A stretch of 64,000 bases of DNA from contig NZ_OY725712.1 of NCBI RefSeq assembly GCF_963360655.1, forward strand, positions 1,240,001-1,304,000. Direction: 5' to 3'. Below, in pieces: positions 1 through 9,154 of the stretch (the first letter of the stretch is position 1; each line of letters starts with the position of its first letter). This DNA is from Collinsella aerofaciens (GTDB taxonomy: Bacteria > Actinomycetota > Coriobacteriia > Coriobacteriales > Coriobacteriaceae). Both the position numbers and the translations under genes were made by a program. Under the pieces are notes generated by a model. That model was not told the DNA's origin and ran no database searches. It saw only the letters and a program-made list of their open reading frames with translations.

Positions 1-966
1 GCCGACACGGATATGCTTGATCTTTGCCGGGGCCTTGTTCTCGATTTGCTCCATCAGCAGTTGGACACCCTTGCGGCCAATCTCGTAGCCCGGGGGCGCT
101 ACCGTAGTGAGTGGGACCGATCCGCTCCAAGCGAGCGGGTTGCCGTCGCATCCGGCCACGCGAACCTGCTCGGGGACGGAGATGCCTTTGTCGACCAATG
201 CCGAGATAACGCCCGAGGCCAGCACGTCGGTCAGGCCGACGACAAAATCGGGACGTTCGTCCGCGGGGCGCTCGGCGATTTGGGCACCGATGCCGTAGCC
301 GTCGGCAGCGGTATTCCATTCGCCGGCGTCGATGACTTCGATCTTGATATCGGGGTGCAGGGCGAGCGCCTTATGAATGCCAAGGACGCGCAGGGTGAGT
401 TGCATAAATGCTGCTCGGCCGACGACGACAATATGGTGCGCGCCGCGGGCGATGGCAAGTTCGGCAATGATGCGACCCTGGGCCTCATTGTCGGCCGCTA
501 CGTAGTAGCCGGGCTCGGAGCAATGGATGTCCAGATGGACGATCGGCACGGGCATCTTGGTCATGGCGGGGTGCCAGTCGGGGGATGCCATGGGCTGAAC
601 CATGACGCCGGACATCTGGGTGCCCATAAAGTAGCGCAGGTAATGGTCCTCGAGAATATCGTCGTTATCGGCGTTGGCGATGAGCAAGTCGTAGCCGTGC
701 TTGCGGGCCTCGTTGTGGGCGCCGCTGGCGATTTGGAGCGAAAAGCCGTGATCGAGACGGGGGAGCACCAGGCCAAAGGACTTGGTGGCGCCGCCCGCGA
801 GCTGACGAGCGCTTTGGTTGGGCAGGTAGCCCAGTCGATTGATGGTTTCATTTATGAGCTTGAGGGTCTCGGGGCGCAGCTTTTCGGGATGGTTGAGTGC
901 GTTGGAAACCGTGCCCAACGAAACCCCGGCTTCGCGCGCGACGTCGCTGATTTTAACCTTTGCCAT
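1..966 (-). CDS. LacI-family transcriptional regulator (3' end beyond the window)
   Basis: This gene reads leftward off the window edge, and 322 codons are present, close to a full LacI protein of about 330-340 residues. The N-terminus MAKVKISDVAREAGVSLGTV is a textbook LacI helix-turn-helix, followed by the hinge-helix sequence NQSARQLAGG. The rest has the periplasmic-binding-protein fold of sugar-responsive repressors, including a GCDGNPLAW segment near the C-terminus. The start is ATG at 966-964. The effector is unknown because the partner operon lies outside the window. It diverges from glmS across a 311-base gap with hairpin elements, but nothing shows that it controls glmS. Confidence 0.9.
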   Translation of the reverse strand, partial: MAKVKISDVAREAGVSLGTVSNALNHPEKLRPETLKLINETINRLGYLPNQSARQLAGGATKSFGLVLPRLDHGFSLQIASGAHNEARKHGYDLLIANADNDDILEDHYLRYFMGTQMSGVMVQPMASPDWHPAMTKMPVPIVHLDIHCSEPGYYVAADNEAQGRIIAELAIARGAHHIVVVGRAAFMQLTLRVLGIHKALALHPDIKIEVIDAGEWNTAADGYGIGAQIAERPADERPDFVVGLTDVLASGVISALVDKGISVPEQVRVAGCDGNPLAWSGSVPLTTVAPPGYEIGRKGVQLLMEQIENKAPAKIKHIRVG

Positions 967-1015
967 AGCGGCCCCTTTGATGCGTTTCAAGTACAAGCCA
1001 GATTGTAGCATCCCA

Positions 1016-1052
1016 AACCTACCAAAAAGGGACAGGTTTATTTTGGCAGGTT
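1016..1052 (+). repeat. REP-like palindromic element, copy 1
   Basis: The arms aacctaccaaaa and ttttggcaggtt pair with one mismatch around the core agggacaggttta. The same element occurs in opposite orientation at 3202-3238, and similarity continues into the flank (atctggg). The two copies bracket glmS. Confidence 0.75.
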
Positions 1053-1080
1053 TATCTGGGGAAACGCCGTTGCCGGCGCG

Positions 1081-1115
1081 ACCACCACGAAGGGGGCAGG
1101 TACCTTTGTGGTGGT
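1081..1115 (-). repeat. REP-like palindromic element, copy 2
   Basis: The arms accaccacgaagg and cctttgtggtggt pair with one mismatch. The reverse complement is nearly the same as the element at 45486-45523, sharing accaccacaaagg and a cctgcccc/cctgtccc core. It belongs to the same broad class as copy 1. Confidence 0.7.
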
Positions 1116-1142
1116 TTGAACCGGCTGGACGTGTGTGCATCG

Positions 1143-1168
1143 AGTGGTATCTAAGTTGAGATACCACT
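1143..1168. promoter_or_regulatory. Perfect 10-bp inverted repeat upstream of glmS
   Basis: agtggtatct at 1143-1152 is the exact reverse complement of agataccact at 1159-1168, with a 6-base loop. It lies about 110 bases before the glmS start. It could be a protein operator or an RNA hairpin in the leader. No regulator can be assigned from the sequence. Confidence 0.35.
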
Positions 1169-1277
1169 TCTGGTATATCAGCTTGCGTTTGCGTGAGTAC
1201 AATACTCGAACGTTATGCGTCTCAGCGCCCCCTGTGCGTGGACGTTTTGCAGTCAAGCGGACGAAGGGATTTATCCT

Positions 1278-3125
<1,848 letters not shown>

Positions 3126-3148
3126 TTGGTTCCGCCATTCTGGCGACC

Positions 3149-3188
3149 AAGGCCCGGCTCCGTTGCAGCGGAGCCGGGCCTTGTTTCA
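3149..3188 (+). terminator. Rho-independent terminator after glmS
   Basis: The stem aaggcccggctccg / cggagccgggcctt is 14 perfect base pairs with a 6-base loop, followed by ttgttt. It lies 24 bases after the glmS stop. Confidence 0.85.
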
Positions 3189-3201
3189 TTTGCCCAGATA
3201 A

Positions 3202-3238
3202 AACCTGCCAAAATGAACCTGTCCCTATTTGGCAGGTT
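3202..3238 (-). repeat. REP-like palindromic element, copy 3, overlapping a stop codon
   Basis: The arms aacctgccaaaa and atttggcaggtt enclose tgaacctgtccct. It is the inverted counterpart of the element at 1016-1052. Its left-hand bases form the stop codon of the neighbouring GntR gene (TAA at 3239-3237), so the last codons of that gene are made of repeat sequence. Confidence 0.75.
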
Positions 3239-3968
3239 AGCGGAGCTTGCTGGTCTCGAAGTACTCGGGGAACTGGTCCAGAACCTCGGTCTGGTTGCGG
3301 AACATCATATGCAGGTGCTTGCTGACCAAAAAGCTCGCTTCGATGGGGTCGCGACCGGCGATAGCGCGGCGAATCTGCTTGTGCTCGTTCACGATGTCCT
3401 GATTGTCGAGAACCTGCGTGGCGGCGCGCAGCCAGCGGAAGCGCTCCAGGTCGGCATTGGTCTCTTCGAGCCACGACCACACGGTGCTGCGACATGCGAT
3501 GCTAAAAATCATGTGATGCATGAGGTTGTCGCTCAAAAAGAAGCCGATGCGATCCTCTTCGGCCATGGCCTTTTCCTGCAGCACGATGGCGCGGTCGAGC
3601 TGCTCGATGCCGGCCGACGTGGCGCGCGCACAGCACTCCACAATCACCTGCTTTTCCAGATGCTCGCGGATGTAACAGGCACTCTCGGCAAGGGTGAGGT
3701 TGATGGGCGAGACGTAGGTACCGCTCTGGGGCACGGTGCGCACCAGGCCTTCCTGCGCCAAACGAACCAAAGCCTCGCGCACAGGGGTGCGCCCCATATC
3801 TAGGTCGTCGCAAAGTTGCTTGACGCCCAGCTTTTCGCCCGGCTTGTAGTCCAGGTAGACGATTTTGCGTCGAATGGTGTGGTAGGACTGGTCCTGTAGG
3901 CTCGTTTCCTGCTCGCCGACGTGCATCGATTCTTCCATAGCGCCTCGCAACTGTTCTATCAAACTCAT
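3237..3968 (-). CDS. GntR-family transcriptional regulator (FCD type)
   Basis: This is a 243-residue regulator with an N-terminal winged helix (about residues 25-95, with LDMGRTPVREALVRLAQEGLV) and a mostly helical C-terminal FCD ligand-binding domain with spaced acidic and histidine residues such as DNLMHHMIF. Family members usually repress metabolic genes and respond to small organic acids. It diverges from the YeiH-type membrane protein gene across about 160 bases, so that gene is a natural candidate target. ATG 3968 gives the longest form. ATG 3938 (M11) has gaggcg just upstream and may be the true start. The 3' end is embedded in a repeat element. Confidence 0.9.
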   Translation of the reverse strand: MSLIEQLRGAMEESMHVGEQETSLQDQSYHTIRRKIVYLDYKPGEKLGVKQLCDDLDMGRTPVREALVRLAQEGLVRTVPQSGTYVSPINLTLAESACYIREHLEKQVIVECCARATSAGIEQLDRAIVLQEKAMAEEDRIGFFLSDNLMHHMIFSIACRSTVWSWLEETNADLERFRWLRAATQVLDNQDIVNEHKQIRRAIAGRDPIEASFLVSKHLHMMFRNQTEVLDQFPEYFETSKLR

Positions 3969-4131
3969 ATGTCAGTTGTTAATTATGCCGCGAATCAGCT
4001 CTCCGCGGTGGGCAATTCGGCTGTTGCCTGAGAACTATTGCGGCATCTTAGTCTGTGTTTGCGCAAGGCTGTGCTCAATGTTGCCGTATCATAAGCCGTC
4101 GCAAACGTGAAATAGAAAGAAGGAATCCCAT

Positions 4132-5166
4132 ATGCAACTGGCAAATATCGTTCGCGAGCGCTGGAAAGGCGTCTTGTTCTGCCTGATCATTGCCATTCCC
4201 GCGACGTTGCTCGGCAAACAAATTGAGGTGGTCGGCGGTCCGGTATTTGCCATCCTCTTTGGCATGGTCCTGGCGCTCGTCTTTCCCAGGAAGCGTCGCG
4301 AACAGCTCGCCGCCGGCGTCACCTATACGTCCAAAAAAGTCTTGCAGTACGCGGTTATCCTGCTTGGCTTTGGCATGAACCTCTCCCAGATTCTGTCCAA
4401 GGGCGCCCAGTCGCTGCCGATTATCGTGGCGACGATCTCGACCTCGCTTGTCATCGCCTTTGTGCTCTGCCGCGTCATGAACGTACCGGGTAAGATCGCG
4501 ACGCTTGTGGGTGTGGGTTCGTCGATTTGCGGCGGTTCGGCCATCGCTGCGACCGCGCCCGTCATCGATGCCGACGATCGCGAGATTGCCCAGGCCATTT
4601 CGGTCATCTTCCTGTTTAACGTTATCGCGGCGCTCGTGTTTCCGACGCTCGGCGGCATGCTCGGGCTGACCAACGAGGGCTTTGGCCTGTTTGCCGGCAC
4701 CGCCATCAACGACACCTCGTCGGTAACGGCTGCGGCGAGCGCCTGGGACAGCATGCATCCCGGCGCCAATGTGCTCGAGAGCGCCACAGTGGTCAAGCTC
4801 ACCAGGACGCTGGCCATTATTCCCATCACGCTGGTCCTCGCATGCTGGCAGATGCATCTGGCACGCAAGGCCGGCGGTGACGCCAAAAGCACGTTCTCGC
4901 TTAAACGTGCGTTTCCCATGTTTGTGCTGTTCTTTGTGCTGGCGAGCGTGATCACCACGGTGCTTCAGCTTCCCGCGTCCATCACGGCGCCCATCAAGGA
5001 GCTGTCGAAGTTCTTTATTGTGATGGCCATGGCGGCTATTGGTTTTAATACCGATATCGTCGAGCTGGTCAAAAAGGGCGGCAAGCCCATCGCGTTGGGC
5101 TTTTGCTGCTGGATTGGCATTGCGTGCATGAGTTTGGGAATGCAGCACGTGCTGGGAATCTGGTAG
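4132..5166 (+). CDS. YeiH/UPF0324-family membrane transporter
   Basis: This 344-residue polytopic membrane protein has about ten hydrophobic segments. It carries the conserved family stretches ILLGFGMNLSQI, GSSICGGSAIAATAPVI and GTAINDTSSVTAA. YeiH-type proteins are annotated as putative sulfate exporters, but transport substrates are poorly proven. The start ATG 4132 follows agaaagaagga. The divergent GntR gene may regulate it, and the degenerate NtrC-like regulator follows on the same strand about 265 bases later. The family call is secure; the substrate is not. Confidence 0.9.
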   Translation: MQLANIVRERWKGVLFCLIIAIPATLLGKQIEVVGGPVFAILFGMVLALVFPRKRREQLAAGVTYTSKKVLQYAVILLGFGMNLSQILSKGAQSLPIIVATISTSLVIAFVLCRVMNVPGKIATLVGVGSSICGGSAIAATAPVIDADDREIAQAISVIFLFNVIAALVFPTLGGMLGLTNEGFGLFAGTAINDTSSVTAAASAWDSMHPGANVLESATVVKLTRTLAIIPITLVLACWQMHLARKAGGDAKSTFSLKRAFPMFVLFFVLASVITTVLQLPASITAPIKELSKFFIVMAMAAIGFNTDIVELVKKGGKPIALGFCCWIGIACMSLGMQHVLGIW

Positions 5167-5432
5167 AGAAGTAGCTTATTTGCGTGCTGCGTGCTGGTGA
5201 GCGCATTCTCACGGTGGAGCGATAGGAGCTCTTGCGGGTATGGCTTGTCCGCAGGTTTATAAGTCCCGAAGAGCTCTTATCGCCCCGCCAGGATGGCGAT
5301 GCGGGGCAACACCTATACTCGCAGGACGGCGCTTTCTGCCCTATAGTGTTTGGTGAGCAATATCGTTCAATTTTGAAACACTCGGTCGTGCGACCGTCGG
5401 CGGTTGCACGTCGCCGCGGACAGGGGCAAATC

Positions 5433-6650
5433 ATGGATAGCAATGCTAAGCTGAACATCTTGACCGATGCCCTAGCTGCTGCCGGGGCCTCGGCATTGGC
5501 AATCGATGCGCGTGGGGACGTCGCGATCTCGACCATGAATGACGCGGCGCTTGAGCGGGATGTGGCGGCTTTTGTCGCTGAGCGTCTCGACCGTATAGGA
5601 GACGGCGCGCGTCTGGTTATGGGGCGTGAGGGTACGCGCCTGAGCCTGACCGTTCGCCCCACCGACAAAGAGGGCGGGAGGCTTTGGGTCGTTGTGGTCC
5701 GCGAGGTGCGCGGTGCCGCGGCGCATGCGGGCATCGAGTGGCTCAACGCCGACGAAGTTGAGGTCCGCTATGAATCGAGCGCGTACGGCATCGTTGAGGG
5801 GGCGGCCTCGGTGGCTGCGCCGGTTGCCGAGAGTTACGCGCGCGGTGTGCCCCTTATGCTCGAGGGCGAGCTGGGAGCGGGTCAGGTCGAGATCGCCAAG
5901 CGCCTCTATCTGGACGGTCCTTTTGCCGGTCAGCCCTTTGTTTCCGTCGCGCTCGATGAACTCACCGATCGCGGTTGGCGCCATGTGCTCAAAAGCGCCG
6001 AATCGCCGCTGTTCCAAACGGGGCTGACCCTTTGCATTGAGGACTGGAATGCGGTTGGTCCCCAACGCCTTCGCGAGCTCGTTTCCACGATGGCCGACAC
6101 CGCGTTGGCGACGCGCTGCCATGTGGTGCTGACGGCGAATGACATGCCGGGCGGCAGCGAAAGTGATCAAGCCGCTTTTGTGACCGAGCGCTTCGCCTGT
6201 GCGGTGAGCGTGGCGCCGGCAATCGCCGAGCAGGGAGCCGCGTCGAAGAAGGTTGCGCGCTATTTGGAATATCTCGCTGACGCATTTGGGACGTCAGCGC
6301 CCACGCTGTCTGCCGCGGCGGCGAAGACGCTCGATGCTTACCGCTGGCCGCGCAATTATCTGCAGCTCCGCGAGGTCTCGGAACGACTGTATATATTGGT
6401 GGGGGCGGGCACGGTGGACCGCACTGTGGCGGAGGAAGTGCTCGCCCAAGAGGACGTGATTAAGACCGCAACCTTTGGCGCCCCGACACTCGAAAGTGAC
6501 CTGTATATCCTGCGACCGCTGGCCGATACCGAGCGAGATATCGCGCATCTGGTTGTAGACCATCTCCACGGCAACCGAACCCGTGCGGCGGAGGTGCTGG
6601 GCATAAGCCGTACAACGCTGTGGCGCTTGCTGAAGGACGATGACCGTTGA
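5433..6650 (+). CDS. NtrC-like regulator with degenerate AAA+ domain and Fis-type HTH
   Basis: The product has 405 residues. The C-terminus (DIAHLVVDHLHGNRTRAAEV, then LGISRTTLWRLL) is a Fis-type helix-turn-helix as in sigma-54 activators. The middle resembles an AAA+ activator domain, but the key motifs are eroded. The Walker A region reads GELGAGQVEIAK with Gln where Lys is expected, the Walker B region reads LTLCIEDW, and no GAFTGA loop is visible. It therefore probably cannot hydrolyse ATP or drive sigma-54 polymerase, and may act as a plain DNA-binding regulator. I chose ATG 5433 over an in-frame start at 5232 because homologous content begins there and caggggc precedes it. Inverted gagctctt/aagagctc repeats lie in the leader (5226-5275). 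Confidence 0.75.
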   Translation: MDSNAKLNILTDALAAAGASALAIDARGDVAISTMNDAALERDVAAFVAERLDRIGDGARLVMGREGTRLSLTVRPTDKEGGRLWVVVVREVRGAAAHAGIEWLNADEVEVRYESSAYGIVEGAASVAAPVAESYARGVPLMLEGELGAGQVEIAKRLYLDGPFAGQPFVSVALDELTDRGWRHVLKSAESPLFQTGLTLCIEDWNAVGPQRLRELVSTMADTALATRCHVVLTANDMPGGSESDQAAFVTERFACAVSVAPAIAEQGAASKKVARYLEYLADAFGTSAPTLSAAAAKTLDAYRWPRNYLQLREVSERLYILVGAGTVDRTVAEEVLAQEDVIKTATFGAPTLESDLYILRPLADTERDIAHLVVDHLHGNRTRAAEVLGISRTTLWRLLKDDDR

Positions 6651-6734
6651 GCGAGGCGCCCGTGACCGCGCGCGACGCGTGTGCTACAGTCCAAAGCGTT
6701 ATTGTTTCGATTTGGTTACGGCGTGCGAGGGCAT

Positions 6735-7310
6735 ATGGCTGAGACTTCAAAACCGAGCCGCAGAAGGCGGAGCGCCGCGCCGGTTAACCGACGCACGACA
6801 TCGGTGACGTGGGGCAAACACGCCTCGGGGTTTGATGGCTCGTTCAAGCGCACTAAATACGGCTATCCTTCGGCAAGCGCCCGCTTGGCAATGCAGGCAG
6901 AGTCCTCGCTGTGGGGCCGCAAACGCGTGGTGGGCTCAAAGCTCAAGCACGACGGAACGCTCGGCTACATCAGCCGCGGGGCGGCTCGCCGCAGCGGGCT
7001 CAATCCCGCCGGCTGGCATCGCTACGTGCCGATCGTGGCCGCCGTTGCAGTGATCGTCATCGCACTCGCTGCGCTTGGCTACGCCGGCGGTGGCGCCAAC
7101 TTGGACGCAATGTTTAAATCGCCCGAGCTCGCGCATGCAGGCACAGAAGTTATCGAGGGCGCTCAGACCCAGACGGGTGTCGCGCCCCAGCGCGGTATCG
7201 TTGCGGCGGCCTCCACCATCGCCGATGCGCAAAAGGACGAGGACGAACAAGGCAGCGAAGCCGAAACGGCCCAGACGAACGAAACGACGACAACTCAAAT
7301 ATCAACATAG
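6735..7310 (+). CDS. Hypothetical single-pass membrane protein
   Basis: I do not recognise this 191-residue protein. It has a basic N-terminal half (many Arg and Lys, including RRRRSAAP), one transmembrane segment at about residues 97-118 (VPIVAAVAVIVIALAALGYA) and a polar acidic tail rich in Glu, Thr and Gln (DEDEQGSEAETAQT). The topology would be N-terminus inside and tail outside. The start ATG 6735 follows gcgaggg. A REP-like hairpin begins 2 bases after its stop. The base composition matches its neighbours. Confidence 0.6.
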   Translation: MAETSKPSRRRRSAAPVNRRTTSVTWGKHASGFDGSFKRTKYGYPSASARLAMQAESSLWGRKRVVGSKLKHDGTLGYISRGAARRSGLNPAGWHRYVPIVAAVAVIVIALAALGYAGGGANLDAMFKSPELAHAGTEVIEGAQTQTGVAPQRGIVAAASTIADAQKDEDEQGSEAETAQTNETTTTQIST

Positions 7311-7312
7311 CT

Positions 7313-7347
7313 TGCCGGCAGAAGGGGACGTTCCTTTTCTGCCGGCA
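7313..7347 (+). repeat. REP-like palindromic element, copy 4
   Basis: The arms tgccggcagaa and ttctgccggca enclose the core aggggacgttcctt. It starts 2 bases after the stop at 7310 and ends 18 bases before the convergent nitroreductase stop, so it may serve as a transcription barrier for both genes. Confidence 0.7.
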
Positions 7348-7365
7348 GTTTAGGACACTCCTGCG

Positions 7366-7887
7366 CTACCTAACGTACACCACGTTGTCGCGGCGCGGCT
7401 TTGCCTCGGGCAGCGTGTCCTCGGCGTAGCCAAGAATGCAGTTACCGACACCGCGCAGGCTGCCGTTGGCGGGCAGGCCCCAGCTGGCCAGCAGCTCCAG
7501 GCCCTCGGGCGAGTCAAAGACCTCATGCGCGCGGTGAATCCAGCACGAATCGACACCCAGTGCATAGGCGGCGTTGAGCAAGTTGCCCATGGCGAGCGAG
7601 CCGTCTTCCAGATGTGTGGGCACGCTGCGGTCAACCAGCACCACCACAACGGTCTTGGCGCCATAGAAGGGGTCGCTGTTGCTGCCCATGACCTGGGCGT
7701 TGAGCTGTGAGAGACGCTCGACGGTCGCGGGGTCAGTGACGGCGACAAACGTCACCGGCTGACGGCCCATGCCGCTCGGTGCATATTGGCCGGCTTCGAT
7801 AATACGTGCAAGCTTTTCGGCCTCGACGGGACGATCGCTGTAGTTGCGGCAGCTGCGACGGTGAATGAGTGCTTCGATAGTCTCCAT
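7366..7887 (-). CDS. Nitroreductase-family protein
   Basis: This 173-residue flavin-dependent oxidoreductase of the nitroreductase fold has an N-terminal ALIHRRSCRNYSDRPV motif that matches the FMN-binding RRS/R start of the family. It continues with APSGMGRQPVTFVAVTD and GVDSCWIHRAHEVF. Such enzymes reduce nitro, quinone or flavin substrates with NAD(P)H as FMN-containing homodimers. I chose ATG 7887 because the family begins METI-ALI and ggagacacc precedes it, although an in-frame start exists at 7983. The physiological substrate cannot be deduced. Confidence 0.88.
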   Translation of the reverse strand: METIEALIHRRSCRNYSDRPVEAEKLARIIEAGQYAPSGMGRQPVTFVAVTDPATVERLSQLNAQVMGSNSDPFYGAKTVVVVLVDRSVPTHLEDGSLAMGNLLNAAYALGVDSCWIHRAHEVFDSPEGLELLASWGLPANGSLRGVGNCILGYAEDTLPEAKPRRDNVVYVR

Positions 7888-8181
7888 GGTGTCTCCTTGC
7901 GGTGGCGTTGCAGATGCCTCGTTCATACCCGCCGGGCTTAAACGATAGACGGTCAATTGCCCGGCCAAAAGGATAGATTCCAATTGGGAAAGTAGGTTTG
8001 CATAAAAGTACCTTCAGAATGTGACAAACAAATGGGATGGTTAAACGTTTTATCCCGTCTACCCTGCGGTTTTTTACCACTTGCCTAAATGACGAACGCA
8101 TAACCTCTGATAAAGGTTTTACTAAAGGAGTACCAACGTTTATCAATGCGCCGTGGTGGCGCCGGGCCAGGAGGTAACATC
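7888..8181. other. Intergenic region between divergent genes
   Basis: About 290 bases of AT-richer sequence separate the nitroreductase gene from the 96-residue hypothetical gene. It must hold both promoters. I see no convincing hexamer pair and no gene. ctaaaggagtaccaacg near 8130 looks like a ribosome-binding site but leads only into a short extension of the following frame. Confidence 0.4.
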
Positions 8182-8472
8182 ATGTTCCAGGCTGGAGATG
8201 TCGTCGAGACCGATTTCGAAGGATTTCTGAAGCTGCTGCGTTCCAAGACGCGCGCTTTCGTGTCGATCAACGATCACGAGTACTACATCACGCACACCGA
8301 TGGCTATTGGCGTGTTCAGGATTGCGAGGCCCTCAACGACAAGGGCCACTTTACTGACTGCTCCGAGCTGGTCAACACGGTCTGCGAGGTCGTCGAGCTG
8401 CCGTGGATTGCCGGCAAGAGCCTGCATGACAGCTTCTCGGGCGCTACGGTCTATGAGGCCGTCGCCGCTTAA
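8182..8472 (+). CDS. Conserved small hypothetical protein
   Basis: I do not recognise this 96-residue soluble acidic protein. It begins MFQAGDVVETDFEGFLKLL and contains a compact aromatic stretch INDHEYYITHTDGYWRVQ, with no signal peptide or membrane segment. The start ATG 8182 has a near-ideal aggaggt site 7 bases upstream, which overrides the in-frame start at 8146. A strong terminator follows within 30 bases, so it is a single-gene transcript, probably well translated. Confidence 0.75.
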   Translation: MFQAGDVVETDFEGFLKLLRSKTRAFVSINDHEYYITHTDGYWRVQDCEALNDKGHFTDCSELVNTVCEVVELPWIAGKSLHDSFSGATVYEAVAA

Positions 8473-8498
8473 CAGGCAATAAAACTCGATTTTCACGT

Positions 8499-8535
8499 GA
8501 CCGCTGGCGCCGCCCCCGCGCCGGCGGTCTTTTTC
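8499..8535 (+). terminator. Rho-independent terminator
   Basis: The stem gaccgctggcgc / gcgccggcggtc has 12 pairs with one G-T pair and is followed by tttttct. It lies 26 bases after the stop at 8472. Confidence 0.85.
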
Positions 8536-8577
8536 TGCCGATAGGCCATAAAAATGTACGCATTTGCGGAGAGGCTG

Positions 8578-8606
8578 TTGACGATAGTCAAAACTCGGAC
8601 TAATCT
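8578..8606 (+). promoter_or_regulatory. Candidate promoter of the marR-ABC operon
   Basis: TTGACG at 8578-8583 and TAATCT at 8601-8606 are separated by 17 bases, an ideal spacing for a housekeeping sigma factor. The first of two 14-base repeats covers the spacer. Confidence 0.65.
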
Positions 8607-8636
8607 AGAGACACAAAATTGGTCAAAAATCGGACA
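8585..8636 (+). promoter_or_regulatory. Paired operator-like direct repeats before marR
   Basis: gtcaaaactcggac (8587-8600) and gtcaaaaatcggac (8622-8635) differ at one base and lie 35 bases apart start to start. The first is embedded in tagtc...gacta symmetry. One covers the -35/-10 spacer and the other lies just downstream of the likely start site, a layout that suits autorepression by the MarR protein encoded next. Confidence 0.55.
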
Positions 8637-8653
8637 ATCGAATGGTGGGATAG

Positions 8654-9154
8654 ATGAATAGTGCGGTTGCACTGGTCGACTTCGACCGGTTGCTCAATGG
8701 ACTCGACCATATCTATTCGGAGTTCTCGCGCGCCTGCGGCCTTTCGGACTGCGCTTACTGGATGCTCGTCGATACCAGCACGGCGGGCGGCAGTATTGCC
8801 GTAAGCCGTCTGACAAGCGAATGGTTCTACAGCAAGCAGACCATCAACTCGGCAATTAAAACCTTGACGGCGCGGGGCTTCGCAACGTTGGAGTTTGCCG
8901 AAGGCAGCCGTAAGAACAAGGTTGTGAGCCTGACCGAAGAGGGCAGGCGATTTGCCGAGCGTTATGCGCTGCCGGCACTCAAGGCCGAGCAGCGAGCCTT
9001 TGGCGCGCTTGAGCCGTGTGAGCAGCGCGAGATTATGCGCTTGATCGGCAAATTCTCTCAGGTGCTCGGCGACGAGTGCGAGACATTTAAACAGCAGGTG
9101 GCAGCCGCAAGCCAGATGCAAGATCGACGTGAGGGGGAGTCGTGCGACTGTTAA
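8654..9154 (+). CDS. MarR-family transcriptional regulator
   Basis: This 166-residue winged-helix protein resembles MarR/EmrR regulators, which repress efflux genes until a drug-like ligand binds. The helix-turn-helix is seen in SRLTSEWFYSKQTINSAIKT, and the wing in EFAEGSRKNKVVSLTEEGR. Its stop overlaps the GTG start of the ABC exporter gene by 13 bases, so the genes are translationally coupled. Two matching 14-base repeats lie in its promoter. The combination strongly suggests that it senses a substrate of the exporter and represses the operon. Confidence 0.9.
   Translation: MNSAVALVDFDRLLNGLDHIYSEFSRACGLSDCAYWMLVDTSTAGGSIAVSRLTSEWFYSKQTINSAIKTLTARGFATLEFAEGSRKNKVVSLTEEGRRFAERYALPALKAEQRAFGALEPCEQREIMRLIGKFSQVLGDECETFKQQVAAASQMQDRREGESCDC

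Larger units (their letters stand above)
967..1277. other. Intergenic region between divergent lacI and glmS
   Basis: This 311-base gap holds no gene. It carries two short hairpin elements (1016-1052 and 1081-1115) and a perfect 10-base inverted repeat at 1143-1168. A TACAAT hexamer at 1198-1203 is a candidate -10 for glmS, but I see no good -35 at normal spacing. No glmS ribozyme core was recognised. Confidence 0.5.

Noticed and set aside
967-1277. A possible glmS ribozyme.
   Set aside because: The region contains repeats but no recognisable ribozyme core, and the gap before the start is short.
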